Source of the DNA: Mariannaea sp. PMI_226
Lineage: Eukaryota > Ascomycota > Sordariomycetes > Hypocreales > Nectriaceae
NCBI GenBank assembly: GCA_024336345.1
Contig: JANFOG010000003.1
Location: 4,036,501-4,100,500 of the forward strand
DNA length: 64,000 nt
Reading direction: 5' to 3'
The position numbers and the translations under genes were made by a program. Below the pieces are notes generated by a model that was given only the letters and a program-made list of their open reading frames with translations, searched no databases and was not told where the DNA came from. The stretch's first letter is position 1. Each line of letters opens with the position of its first letter. Of the stretch, positions 54,714 through 64,000 are shown piece by piece.

Positions 54714-55782
54714 ATGATCCGCCCCTCTTCACCGCCTTGCTTGATGAAAGAAAGGCAGCCATCTGTCCCCAGAAAATCCCTCCCTTTGCTGACTTTTGGC
54801 CGGGCCTATGCCGATAGTGGTTTCCATCTTGCTCTGCTTGTAAAAGGCGCTTGTGATGCTCTCGTCATGCGGCAAGAGCGTCATGTCTTTGCGTCTGCAT
54901 ACGAAACTCCCCCAGTGCCGGTTCTTTCGTCGGCGCCTCGCGCCAAGGAAGTCGCCGGAGAGCTAACCTTCTTGTTAGCCGCGGTGGATCTAGAAGGGAA
55001 ACCGCCTCTGTCTATATGGTACCATCTCCCTGATCACTATTCTTCTCCATCCAAAAGGAATGGTGAGGCTTATTGACGTTTTATCTCTTGGGAAATCGGC
55101 CTTCACCACAATATCGACGAACGGTAGGCCTCTCAAATCTATTCTCGAAGACCCTAACATCCCAAAATGCTTCTGGGATGTGAGGAACGACGCCGATGCT
55201 CTTTGGGCTCTTTACCAAGTCGGCCTTGCCGGTATGATTGACATCCAGCCCCTAGTGAATGCGTCTCGTGTCGGTGAGAAGACATCCCTTAGTGGGTTGG
55301 ATAAGGCCATCCAGTTCGACCTGAAGCTCGGGTTTATGGAACTCAAACGCTGGATCCACTCTAAAAATAAGATGAAGAGCCTCATGCCTACCAACATCTT
55401 AGCTATTCTGCCAGTGGGGGCCAAGACAATCCAATACTGCTCTAATGATTTAATCCATCTACCTGAACTGCATACCCTCTACAGGAGATGAATCAGTGAT
55501 GGTTGGCTTGCGAAAGCAGAGGAGGAGAGTTCGCGCCGGGTGGACGAGGCGCACTTTTCGACATACGAGCCTCAATCTGCCACGAAATCGCTGGGACCGT
55601 GGGGGCCAGGGAGTTGGAAACCTGAAGAAGAAATGCTTGAAGAGTGGGAAGACGAGAGAATAGACGATCTTGCATGGGGTATGTTTGGAGAAGATGATGA
55701 TGTGGACTACTATGACGACGGACCAACCAGCTGTAGGGACATCATCTGGGACTCGAAAGGAGTTCAAAAAGCGTCTTACTGA
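54714..55782 (+). pseudogene. Broken 3'-5' exonuclease-domain gene (DnaQ/DEDD-like)
   Basis: Translation of the region shows the order of a fungal 3'-5' exonuclease domain. An AAVDLEGKPP strand stands in the exo I position, where D-x-E is kept. Then come VRLIDVLSLGKSAF, ILEDPNIPKCFWDVRNDADAL (exo II region) and YCSNDLIHLPELHTLY (exo III region). After the domain the reading continues WLAKAEEESSRRV...STYEPQSATKSLGPWG, a typical tail. A one-base frame change near 55053 separates the first strand from the rest. A TGA at 55489, where Arg (CGA) would fit, cuts the tail. The gene looks inactivated by a shift plus a transition. Confidence 0.6.
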
Positions 55783-56491
55783 AAAGTATCGCATGGATAT
55801 AGTCAAGATCAACAGTTCCGGGGTCACCGAAAGTCAAAAGAACGCTAAGGGTTGGGTGCCTAGGTATAACATGGAAATCCAAAAGGGACATCTCCTTGTG
55901 AGTGTTTGTCAACTACCTCAATGTATTTCATGTCATGCGATGCGGTTGTGGCAGGGCCTAGCCGACGTTCCGGACATGATGGGAAGGTCTCGGAGGACTA
56001 GGAACAGAGTTTGGGATTACCGGCACGAGACAAGTAATGGCTATTGGTGTTCTGAAGGGTTTGAGCAGACAAGGACACAAAATTGAGCAATGTATGTATG
56101 GGTCAGTAACTGTAACTATACTATCTTCTTTTACATACTTCTAGCAAATTTGATCGCTGGAGCGGCACCACAGGTCCGCGCTACCATTTGGGAAATGTTA
56201 TTCCTATTTTCTTATGTCTATTTCACATCCCCATTTCGCCCGACATCGTTTGGGTTCTTAACTCAATTACGGGACCATGCGACGGATGAGAATCCAGCTG
56301 GGAGTGGGAGAGTTCCATCTCCCTTGCGTCTTGAAGATTACTATCAGGTTTCTGCTGGCGTACTTCTTTCTTATATTGTTCTTATGCATTGAAGCGATAT
56401 AGAGCTCTGCATTCTGCATTGGCTATTTGGTGTAGATACCTTGTTGTGAAGGGCATTTGCAGCCTTTTGGATCACCCCTAGAGCTGCGGAA
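55783..56491. other. No confirmed gene
   Basis: Open frames at 55670-56086 and 56090-56392 carry no feature I recognise; they may be further exons of the broken exonuclease gene or noise. Confidence 0.35.
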
Positions 56492-56869
56492 TCTTCCATC
56501 CCCATGAAACTTGGCTCCCTTGCCTGAGAAGTAGATGGATTGTCACTCACCGCCGATCTTGATTATTGCCAGCCCCTTGGAAAACTTGCAAACAACACGC
56601 TCCAGGTAACAGAACTGACCGATATATCGTTCATCCTCTTATGGCTATCTTCATTGTTGTATGGATATGCATGGTATTCTTCTTCAAGCTGTACACATAT
56701 ATCAAAGTGCCTTAGGACTACTTGACCCAGTTTAGTTACCCAAAGGAAGCGTCTGCCATTTACTTTTACATACTGTATTACCTTTCTTATATATTTTTCT
56801 TTGTAGAGAAAGTAAGTTTACTCATATATTGATGATAAGACATTCACTTATTCTATAGATAATAATAAG
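56492..56869 (+). repeat. 379-bp dispersed repeat, copy 2
   Basis: Same sequence as 15984-16362 with a few substitutions, same orientation, different flanks. It lacks the adjoining Myb unit, which shows that the two repeats are independent. Confidence 0.75.
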
Positions 56870-57201
56870 GATAATTTTAGAATCATACCAATAGTGAAAC
56901 AATAATAAAAGAATTTTATTTAATATAATTATTAAGGACTGGTTAAATTTCCTTTATCTAGTTATAGGGAAGTGTATTCTGTAGGTAGTATTGAACTACC
57001 TATGATAGGACTTCCTCTCGTTGCCTCCTATTCCCTCCTGGCCCCTCATGGCCCTTCATGTCCCTCCTGTTCCACCAGATATCGCTTACCTGATCGCAGC
57101 CTAGGAGGTTGGAAAATATTTAAGTCGGGTGGTCGCCCTTGACCATCCGTCACTTTTATTTATCACAGCACTTACTCACCTAACACCTTCCACAGTCCAA
57201 G
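56870..57201. other. AT-rich then C/T-rich upstream region
   Basis: AT-rich to about 56990, then a pyrimidine-rich part with CCCTCCTGGCCC / TCATGGCCC-type short repeats (57025-57070). Probably the promoter of the gene starting at 57202. Confidence 0.4.
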
Positions 57202-58071
57202 ATGGTCGACGTACAGCAAAATGCCTATGCTAAGGCTTTTATGGAAATAACACTAATATTTCCCATCATCTCTCCCCACGAGTTTGATCAGATTTTAAAG
57301 TCTGATCAAGACATATTGTCATGGGACCAGCTTGCTGTCCGCAACCTTGCGCTCCTATTAGGGGAATTGTACTCTTGCATGGATAGCCAACCGCAACCTA
57401 TACTCGAAGGCTTTCTTTACTTATCTTCCTCTTTTATAAAAGCGAGGTGTGAGCTTATCATAAGACATCCTAACTCGTCGTCTATCATGTGCATCCGAGC
57501 CCATATCATCATGGTACTTTTGTATAGGACCACAGGGTGTCTACCTTTCACAGATGTCGCGATGATATGCCGCAGATTTGAAAGCTGCCTTGCATGGGAC
57601 TGCGAATTGTCACTAGCAGCGGTAGCTTTCATATATTTGGTCTGGTAAGTGAGGGTTTGGCTAATGCTATGATTTGGCTATTGACTTTATAGCGAACATC
57701 CATCTCAACGTAATGTGCGGATAGTTGCACCATTGCAACGCCACATAAGAATGCCTTCCAATACCTTCCTTCTTGAGCAGTTCGGTACAACATTTCCTCT
57801 GTTCACCTTGAAATACATCAACTGGCTTTTTAAGTTACCTGGTTCTTTTCATCAACCGCATGCGGACGACTGGAAAGCGACATTGGTGGTTGCGATTCCG
57901 TCACCCAAATCGCCTTCCGGTCTTCCCGCAGCATCAACCTCTACCAGCTCGATGTGCGCGGCTCCTCAACAAAACGGCGACAGCAGGGTCCCGGAGCCGA
58001 AGCCCGAGTTTAACCCTACTCCTGGGACGGAAATGTCGAATCAACGGCACTTAAAACGAAAATCAAAAAAG
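57202..58071 (+). CDS. Hypothetical protein or N-terminal extension of the Zn2Cys6 regulator
   Basis: Exon 57202-57644 joins exon 57693 onward through a 48-bp intron (TCTG|GTAAGT...TTATAG, phase 2). If unspliced at 58071, the frame ends at 58077 and gives 275 aa. If the GTATAA donor at 58072 is used, the same frame runs directly into the zinc-cluster exon at 58178 and the two form one 596-aa protein. Residues 1-150 look like a globular helical domain with no name I can give. The end (MSNQRHLKRKSKK) is the usual basic lead-in of a Zn2Cys6 regulator. I cannot decide between two genes and one fused gene by sequence alone. Confidence 0.5.
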
Positions 58072-59649
58072 GTATAATTCTAATAGGTGAAATTGAAAAG
58101 GCGAATATGCTATTTTTAGAGTCTATTCGCCCAAGAAAATGCCTTCTAACTACGAAGTATAGATTCATAATTTCCAGGAGATTAAGCGCAGGACGAAGAC
58201 AGGTTGCTTCACATGTCGCCAACGCCGAATGAAGGTAAGCACCATTTCGATCATTATTTTCTTTATATTTCCACTTTTCAGTGGAGAGGTTTGTTTTACA
58301 AAGGTCATCGCTGGAGAGCACCTGGAGAGCACACAGCGCCACATACTTTCCGACAAGCAGCAAATGTAATATACTCTCTAAACTTGCGTAAAAGCCACGT
58401 TTAGAAAAATGGTCTCTTTGCAAATCTTGGACGAACAAATTGCCATTACCTAGCAATATCAGCACCGCGTTAGCTTTCTTACTGTTCTGCGACAGTTGCA
58501 GTCGCTATCACTCTGCATATTGATCTCTCCAGATCTCGCGTCCCCTCCACATACCCCCTTGCCTTACCCGCCTTACGTTATGTTTCCTTAATGTAGAGGC
58601 GCTCTTCGTCCCTTTCTAACAATGTTATTTCACCAGTGCGACGAGAAACACCCAACGTGCAATAATTGCACGAAGTCTAAGCGCGATTGTTTGGGCTACG
58701 ACTCCACGTTCCGACAGCATCAAGGCAACCAACCCACATCTCACATCCAGCCTGCACTGACAAGCCAAATCACCCATCCTGTGCCGAACTCCCTCCCGCT
58801 CGCCAGAGCGACTAACTCTTACAACAACCAACCGTCGACACTTCCGAGTTCCGCTTCTGTATCCACTGCCAGCCCCAGCCTCCCAACGAACTCGCACATT
58901 CACAACCAGTACCCTATAACGAGTAAATCTGGTTCGGAATACCCATCCGCAATTGACCTCACTCTCCAGACACTACTCCTCGAAGCCCAGATAAATATGG
59001 CTAAGTGTTTTGCACTAAGTCGTTCACAGCCTGAATTTTTAATCGCCATAAAAGAGTGGTTGGTACTGGCACAGACTCTACCTGCCCCACATCGGGCCCG
59101 AGGCCTTAAGTCGTATGTCTACCTATAACTACAGGCTATTTAATAATATGTACTTATATATATAGTGAGGTCAATTTCATAATGGTATTGGATAAATACC
59201 ATTATGCTTCCAGGAATGCAAGCCAGTGGCTAGTTTTTGCGCAGAAAGCTTTATATTTCGCACTGTTCTGTTCAAATTCTAGTGATTTGGAGATTGATAT
59301 TAAGACATTGGGCTACATGGTTGAACAAATTGCACCGGTCTGTTCAGCACCGTCTATGCTTCCTCAAGTGGCTATATGTAAGTATTGTACAATTTGATAC
59401 GTTCCAGACTGACAATGAAGTGAAGGGCCAGCCGCGGATTCCCAGAGAGAGACCACAGATATTAGTACTAGCCTGGATGACTCCGGTGTGTTTACTAATG
59501 GCCAACAGGATTATAGCCTGGTTCCTGGCAATTTTCATATAGAAAATGGTGTTGTGATCAATTCTATGGGTTATCCTTCTTTCCAAGGGATCACTCCTGT
59601 TTCTGATGGGACCAATGGAGAGGTTGGAGTGGATTGGGTATGGATTTAG
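58033..59649 (+). CDS. Zn(II)2Cys6 transcription factor
   Basis: Exons 58033-58071, 58178-58234, 58637-59112, 59166-59377 and 59426-59649 give 335 aa if the ATG at 58033 is used. All junctions are GT-AG and frame is kept. The binuclear zinc cluster is split by an intron: GCFTCRQRRMK lies in exon 2 and CDEKHPTCNNCTKSKRDCLGYD in exon 3. All six Cys are present with the usual CX2CX6CX5-8CX2CX6C spacing. Next come a Ser/Thr/Asn/Pro-rich linker, a helical region (LTLQTLLLEAQINMAKCFAL; VLDKYHYASRNASQWLVFAQ) and an acidic, Gln/Ser-containing tail that may activate transcription. Target genes unknown. The 402-bp intron is long for this genome and might hide another exon. Confidence 0.75.
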
Positions 59650-60752
59650 GCCCTGAGATTATTGATTTGTCCTCTTATACGAGAGTTTGTTACCCTGGCT
59701 ATTTATTGCATAGAAAGGGAAGTAAGAGAGTCAGCTATGAAACAAGGGTATTTCCACCCATCTACAAAGTCGTTCATTTCCCTACTCTATGCACTGAAGT
59801 CTGTGAGGCATGTTGAAACCAGCTGAGCAAACAAGCATGGCGGCATCATAATTCTGCAAAGGTAAGTAGTTTTCACCTTAGGAGAACCCTTACACAGCTG
59901 AATTTATACTGTGGAGATTGCAAAGCGTAGTCGTGTCCATCATTACACATCGGTTAAGATGAAAGAATGATATCTCTGCAAGGGACTCCTTTCCTATGGC
60001 AGAACACAGGTCTCTGACCGCCTGTCCGAAGAAGAGAGCCATGAAGAGTATTGTCAGGAACATAATCGCCTCGCAGAACTCCATCTTGCGAAGAAACACC
60101 GACACGAGACTGTTGCGGCCCAAGTCGCGCGCGATGAACCTTGTTCGAGATAGACATCCGCTTTGTGAGAAGAATCGCACCCCAACGTTGAGCAATCTAG
60201 AAGATAAGCGAAAGACTAGCTTTGCGCAAGTCTGCTGCGCTCGAGTAGGATTTACCACATGCATCTCGCATCCCCATAACTACCGTAATCCCTCTCCAAA
60301 AGGCTGGGATTCTCGGCACTCTCATCGACGACCCCCGCGTCTTAATTTCCATCCGTCCATGCCGTGACCTGCAACTGCATCACCTCTCCTTAATATCCTT
60401 AGCCGGGGTATTCCAATACGATTTAGAGTCCAAAACGATTTTGGTATCTTTACGAAACTAAAGGGATTTTCCGAAATGAAATTGCCACTAGTTCTCAAAA
60501 TTTAATGCATTACTTTATGCACGTCGGATGTTCGCATGCCGCTACTTCCCAAAATGGCCTTGATATCTCGCTCACAGCTAAGCCCATGTTGTGACAGTCC
60601 CCATCTGTGAATCTCATTGGCACCCCCTTCCTCGTCATTCTGACCGTTGACGTCGACGGACCCCAGAGATTGTCAACTAGACACTGATGATTATCACTTC
60701 AACGAGGTCAGTATTTCTTGGACTTGTAGTGGATCACACAAAATTGCTTCCG
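59650..60752. other. Intergenic, nothing recognised
   Basis: Open frames at 59996-60367 and on the reverse strand show no domain. I see no repeat or RNA gene. Confidence 0.35.
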
Positions 60753-61079
60753 CTAACTTACATAGTAGGTATAAGTGCATGTAAGACAGACCCAGTGTTC
60801 ACAGTCTCCGGATCTTCCACCGGGGGGGCCGAGACATCCATCCATTCGGTTGCCTTGTTCGCCGCATTGACAGCATGTCCATCCATGCCCTTTCAGGTCT
60901 CCAAGGTAACATTCTGGTCGTCCGCAGAGACTTTCATCAGCGACAGCTGTTGTTGATCTCCCATTCGCGCACATTGACCACTTTCCAGTCCGTTGATTGT
61001 ATGTTGCGTCCCCACAGTATTCAGGTGCGCCATATTTTTTATGACCGCAGCGATATTGTCGGTAGTATCGATAGCACAT
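60753..61079 (-). CDS. Small Cys-rich, probably zinc-binding protein
   Basis: A 108-aa frame from ATG (MCYRYYRQYRCGHKKYG). It has 13 cysteines and several His, including CGHKK near residue 11, CGRPEC, then GWTCCQCGEQGN and GDCEHWVCLTCT at the C-terminus. The CxxC pairs and spacing resemble small fungal zinc-ribbon or RING-like proteins of unknown function. No signal peptide, so a secreted role is unlikely. The absence of stops and the even Cys spacing argue for a real gene, though an intron near the end cannot be excluded. Confidence 0.55.
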   Translation of the reverse strand: MCYRYYRQYRCGHKKYGAPEYCGDATYNQRTGKWSMCANGRSTTAVADESLCGRPECYLGDLKGHGWTCCQCGEQGNRMDGCLGPPGGRSGDCEHWVCLTCTYTYYVS

Positions 61080-61574
61080 GCTCGAACGCAGTCCAAAAAT
61101 TATAGTGTCTCAAAAATGATTCGGAAATATTCTCAAGTGTGCAAATTAATATTCTCTGTTGGCCTTTATAGCTTTATTGACTGAGCTCTAGTTTCGAACG
61201 GCTAGCGAAGGTTCTCTGTACCGTTTGAAAGATTCCATGCTACTTACCGCGCGCGAAGTAAAACAAATCCCTGGTCACATCTATATAAATAACTTCTGAT
61301 CTTTCACTTTAACCGCGCAAAATCCGAGATGGTTGTTTAGCCTTAATGACTCCCATAATAACATTTGAGGTTTACTATTCTCATAGACTTTCCACTCTCG
61401 GTACGGGCCATTCCTTCTGCTCCAAGGCTGAAATGAAGCTGATGAAATTGTGTGTCCCGGCCGGCATGCGGCGCCGATCATTGGTTGATGCGAAGATCCT
61501 CCAGCCCACTTATATAAGCTCATCATTCAGCAACAGTCAGCACTCTCACATTTTCCCCTCCCCCACCCAACACA
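61080..61574. other. Divergent intergenic region
   Basis: Lies between the minus-strand Cys-rich gene and the plus-strand kinase-like gene, so probably a two-way promoter. A TATATAAG-like word occurs at 61510 (ACTTATATAAGC), about 65 bp before the start codon of the kinase-like gene. Confidence 0.45.
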
Positions 61575-62585
61575 ATGGATGCTGATCTCGAGGATACTGT
61601 GTCGCCGCTGCCGGCATGGAGCGTCCTTGAGTTCACCTTCAGTGACCGGAACACCAACTCGGAGTTAGTGATTATGTGTAAAAATCGACGCTTCATTATT
61701 CATCTTTTTGCGGACAATTTCTCTCAATCTATCCTTTTGAAAAAGCAATATCTATTCTTTCTGGAGGTCGCCGAAAACTTCGAGCTAGACGGGTACACTG
61801 TCGAAGACTTCTACGACTGGATTGTTGAGCCATTGCTCCCTATCTTAAGAGAATTACCAGAAAGCGATGTCGGTTTAACACTGGATGACTTTTTTTCCCC
61901 TGAAACTCACATTTACACCTTGAAAGCTCATGGAGACAAGGTGGCTGCCATCCCATTTGACAGGGAGAAGACCCCAGCTCCAGTGTTTGGCGTCTGCCTA
62001 CCAGACAATATCTACACATTGTGGCCTTTATTCGAACCACGGGAGATCCAGGTATGCGAGGAAAGCAGGCTATTTGGGCCTCCTTCGAATACTCCAAGCA
62101 AGGTTCTCTTAAAGGACGGCTCTATCGCATTCTTAAAGCTGATACGCTCTGGGGACAAGCATTCTATAATAAACGAAGTTGATAAATATAGAACTATCCG
62201 CGACGCCCATCTTGATGAATCGCTACGGATTTCACGTCTCCTCGGCTTGGTGCGATATGGGCGCAGCCAGGTTCTCGGTTTACTCCTTACCTACATTGAT
62301 TGCGGACGCCAAACTTTACATTGTGCTGTGAAGCCAGAGACGCCTAAGCACCTCAGACAACAATGGGTCACGCAGATTCACGACATTTCCAATAAATTGC
62401 ACAATGCTGGAATCGCCTGGGGAGACGCTAAGCCGGACAATATTCTCATTGATCATGACAACAATGCATGGCTGATCGATTTTGGTGGCGGATATACGGA
62501 TGGCTGGGTGCCCAAGGAGCTGGCAGGGTCAATTGAAGGGGATAGAAAGGCTCTAAAGAAAATAACCGAGTTCATAGGCATCTAA
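61575..62585 (+). CDS. Protein-kinase-fold protein (fungal-specific)
   Basis: A single-exon frame of 336 aa. The N-terminal 100 residues form a fungal-specific helical region. The C-terminal lobe keeps protein kinase catalytic features: HNAGIAWGDAKPDNILID stands for the catalytic loop, with GDAKPDN in place of the usual HRDLKPxN. WLIDFGGGYTDGW is the DFG segment. An IAFLKL strand may supply the ATP-binding Lys. The usual glycine loop is weak. From memory this matches an ascomycete family with a WGDxKPDNVLID / DFGGGYTxGWV signature, annotated only as kinase-like. The catalytic Asp and the DFG Asp are both present, so activity is possible. A 33-bp match to its start occurs at 12.1 kb. Confidence 0.75.
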   Translation: MDADLEDTVSPLPAWSVLEFTFSDRNTNSELVIMCKNRRFIIHLFADNFSQSILLKKQYLFFLEVAENFELDGYTVEDFYDWIVEPLLPILRELPESDVGLTLDDFFSPETHIYTLKAHGDKVAAIPFDREKTPAPVFGVCLPDNIYTLWPLFEPREIQVCEESRLFGPPSNTPSKVLLKDGSIAFLKLIRSGDKHSIINEVDKYRTIRDAHLDESLRISRLLGLVRYGRSQVLGLLLTYIDCGRQTLHCAVKPETPKHLRQQWVTQIHDISNKLHNAGIAWGDAKPDNILIDHDNNAWLIDFGGGYTDGWVPKELAGSIEGDRKALKKITEFIGI

Positions 62586-63598
62586 TATACTGAGTCTCTT
62601 GCAATTATAGACTTGAACTCAGCCTTTGCAAATTCTCTATTAAGCCCAATCCTTTCATTCAATATGTGCTCACTGCAGACGACGATCTTTTGGCGAGCGA
62701 TGAACTCTACGCAAAACAGATAACGTGGCTATAGTGAGTACCTTTACATTGCGACTCTAACTATCTGCAAAGTCAAGAGAGTGCTTATAGGAGCGGACAA
62801 AGGCAAATCTGCGAAGGTGCTAGTCGGCACGCGTGAGAACCCAGGTTTGTAGTCGATTTTTGACGGGCAGGCTTAAGCGTGAGAGATGGCGTTTGCGAGA
62901 GACAAGGTGGAGGGCTAAATAAATGGGGGGCTCTGTGACACGATCATCGTCAACCCTTGAGCGCCTGAGGGTCCCGACGGGTAGATGCATCAGAAGTCCT
63001 AAATGTACCCACTGCTACTGGAGATGGGGAAATCTACGGCGCAGCTACGCGCTGAACCTGACCTTAGGCTTCATTTACCACCCCGCTTCATGTGCGATAA
63101 ACAATAGCCAATCATTTAGCGCCAATTGCTGCTGTGGTCTCACAAATGGATGAGAGAGCCGCAGTTCCACAGCCGCCGCCCTGATTTGCGGCGTCAAATA
63201 CGCCCCCAAAGTCCCATAAGCTGCAGCAAGTGTCCAGGTGTCCAGGGACAGCTAGTGGCGTAAAAGTTCCCGTGCCGACATCCAGGAAAGGGCAGACCTA
63301 GCTGTCTTAAAATAGGCACAGCGAACCACAACTCATTAGCAGTTGAATTCCTGTATAATTACGGTATATTAAAATTTATTAATACAATAAACCCTGACCT
63401 CACCTGAGCTGTAGAACAAAAACTTTACGCACTGGGTGCTGAGTTGACTGTGGAAGACGGAATGCCGATGTAAACCCGATGGTGGCTATATAGCTTAGTA
63501 ATAGAGTGGCTGTGCAGACTTGCTGATTGTCCTCGACGCGATTCGCTTTCCTACCCAAATAACAATTATGAAGGTAGTGCAGGAGGTCGCCAGTCGCC
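62586..63598. other. Intergenic, nothing recognised
   Basis: The 3' flank of the kinase-like gene and upstream region of the last partial gene. No gene or repeat recognised. Confidence 0.4.
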
Positions 63599-64000
63599 AT
63601 GGCAGATGAAGACCAGTCACGTATCATTGCGGATAATCCTATTGGGCACGGCCCTGATCCCTTCAACGCTTCATTCAGCTCTATGTGTAAGGAGAAGAGC
63701 ATCTCTTCCTCGCCAGACGCGCTTGGCCAGCTTGGCCAGGAGGGGACGAATGCCGGCCCACTGGTTACTCCTCTGACTAGTGTACAGAATTGCAGAATCT
63801 CGCATTCAGTCTTTTGTCAACGTTTCAAGTCCTTCCAATTGTGCGCCACCTCCGTTCTAACAGTAACGGCAGAGACCTCCTCAGCGATATTCTGAAACTC
63901 ACTTCCGCCCTGAACTCCGACGACTTTGACCTAGACCGCATCAAACCTCTTCTAAAGGCCGCCGTCATCAGTGACCCAACGATTCTCTTATCTGGAATCG
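63599..64000 (+). CDS. 5' part of a gene cut by the window end
   Basis: An ATG at 63599 opens a frame MADEDQSRIIADNPIGHGPD. Downstream, in another frame from about 63810 to the window end, the translation is LLSTFQVLPIVRHLRSNSNG, then DILKLTSALNSDDFDLDRI and KPLLKAAVISDP, with no stop. From memory this is the N-terminal helical region of fungal kinase-like (FunK1-type) or related proteins. An intron joining the two frames is plausible: donor GTGTAA at 63685 with the acceptor ATTCAG at 63809 keeps frame. The rest lies outside the window. Confidence 0.45.

Overview
This window is nuclear DNA of a filamentous ascomycete (Pezizomycotina). The signs are short GT-AG introns of about 48-106 bp, a fungal F-box protein, a Zn(II)2Cys6 regulator, fungal NLR-type STAND proteins, a HET-S-type protein, and decayed hAT transposons whose stop codons look like C-to-T/G-to-A damage (RIP-like). 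I cannot name the species. No rRNA, tRNA or CRISPR array was recognised.

Layout. 1-15.3 kb: an uncharacterised multi-exon membrane protein, a hAT BED fragment, a single-exon F-box protein with CxxC pairs, a partial paralogue of a gene lying near 34 kb, two small acidic ORFs, a dead hAT body and a mitochondrial carrier of the NAD/pyrimidine type. 16-31.6 kb: a 379-bp repeat, then copy A of a 3.4-kb duplicated unit carrying a Myb/SANT-like gene. After these come gene-poor sequence with gene fragments (one resembling the C2H2 tail linked to DUF3435/FluG proteins), a BTB gene, a 27-bp minisatellite and a truncated hAT transposase.

31.7-53.7 kb is the most notable part. It holds a TPR remnant, an orphan SesA-like N-terminal domain, a membrane-anchored 388-aa protein, a protein with 27 nearly identical 33-residue HEAT-like repeats behind a GxSGxW segment, and copy B (broken) of the Myb unit. 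It ends with a divergent gene pair and a second NLR. The pair is a NACHT-WD40 NLR whose N-terminus carries a HET-s-type 21-residue amyloid motif, and a 288-aa HET-S-type HeLo protein with the two matching C-terminal amyloid repeats. The second NLR is a three-exon N-terminal-domain/NACHT/12-ankyrin protein about 1.4 kb past the HET-S gene, on the NLR strand.

53.7-64 kb: a broken 3'-5' exonuclease-like gene, the second 379-bp repeat, a five-exon Zn2Cys6 regulator, a small Cys-rich protein, a kinase-fold protein and the 5' part of another gene.

How the genes may work together: from the Podospora HET-S/NWD2 precedent, the NLR at 44-48 kb would detect a ligand with its WD40 domain, oligomerise through NACHT, and template the amyloid fold of the HET-S-type partner through the shared motif. 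The HeLo domain would then act on the plasma membrane and kill the cell. The pair looks intact at sequence level. The surrounding repeat-rich receptors and receptor fragments suggest an allorecognition/immunity island, which is inference. All splice sites were read by eye from consensus and frame; no search or alignment program was run.
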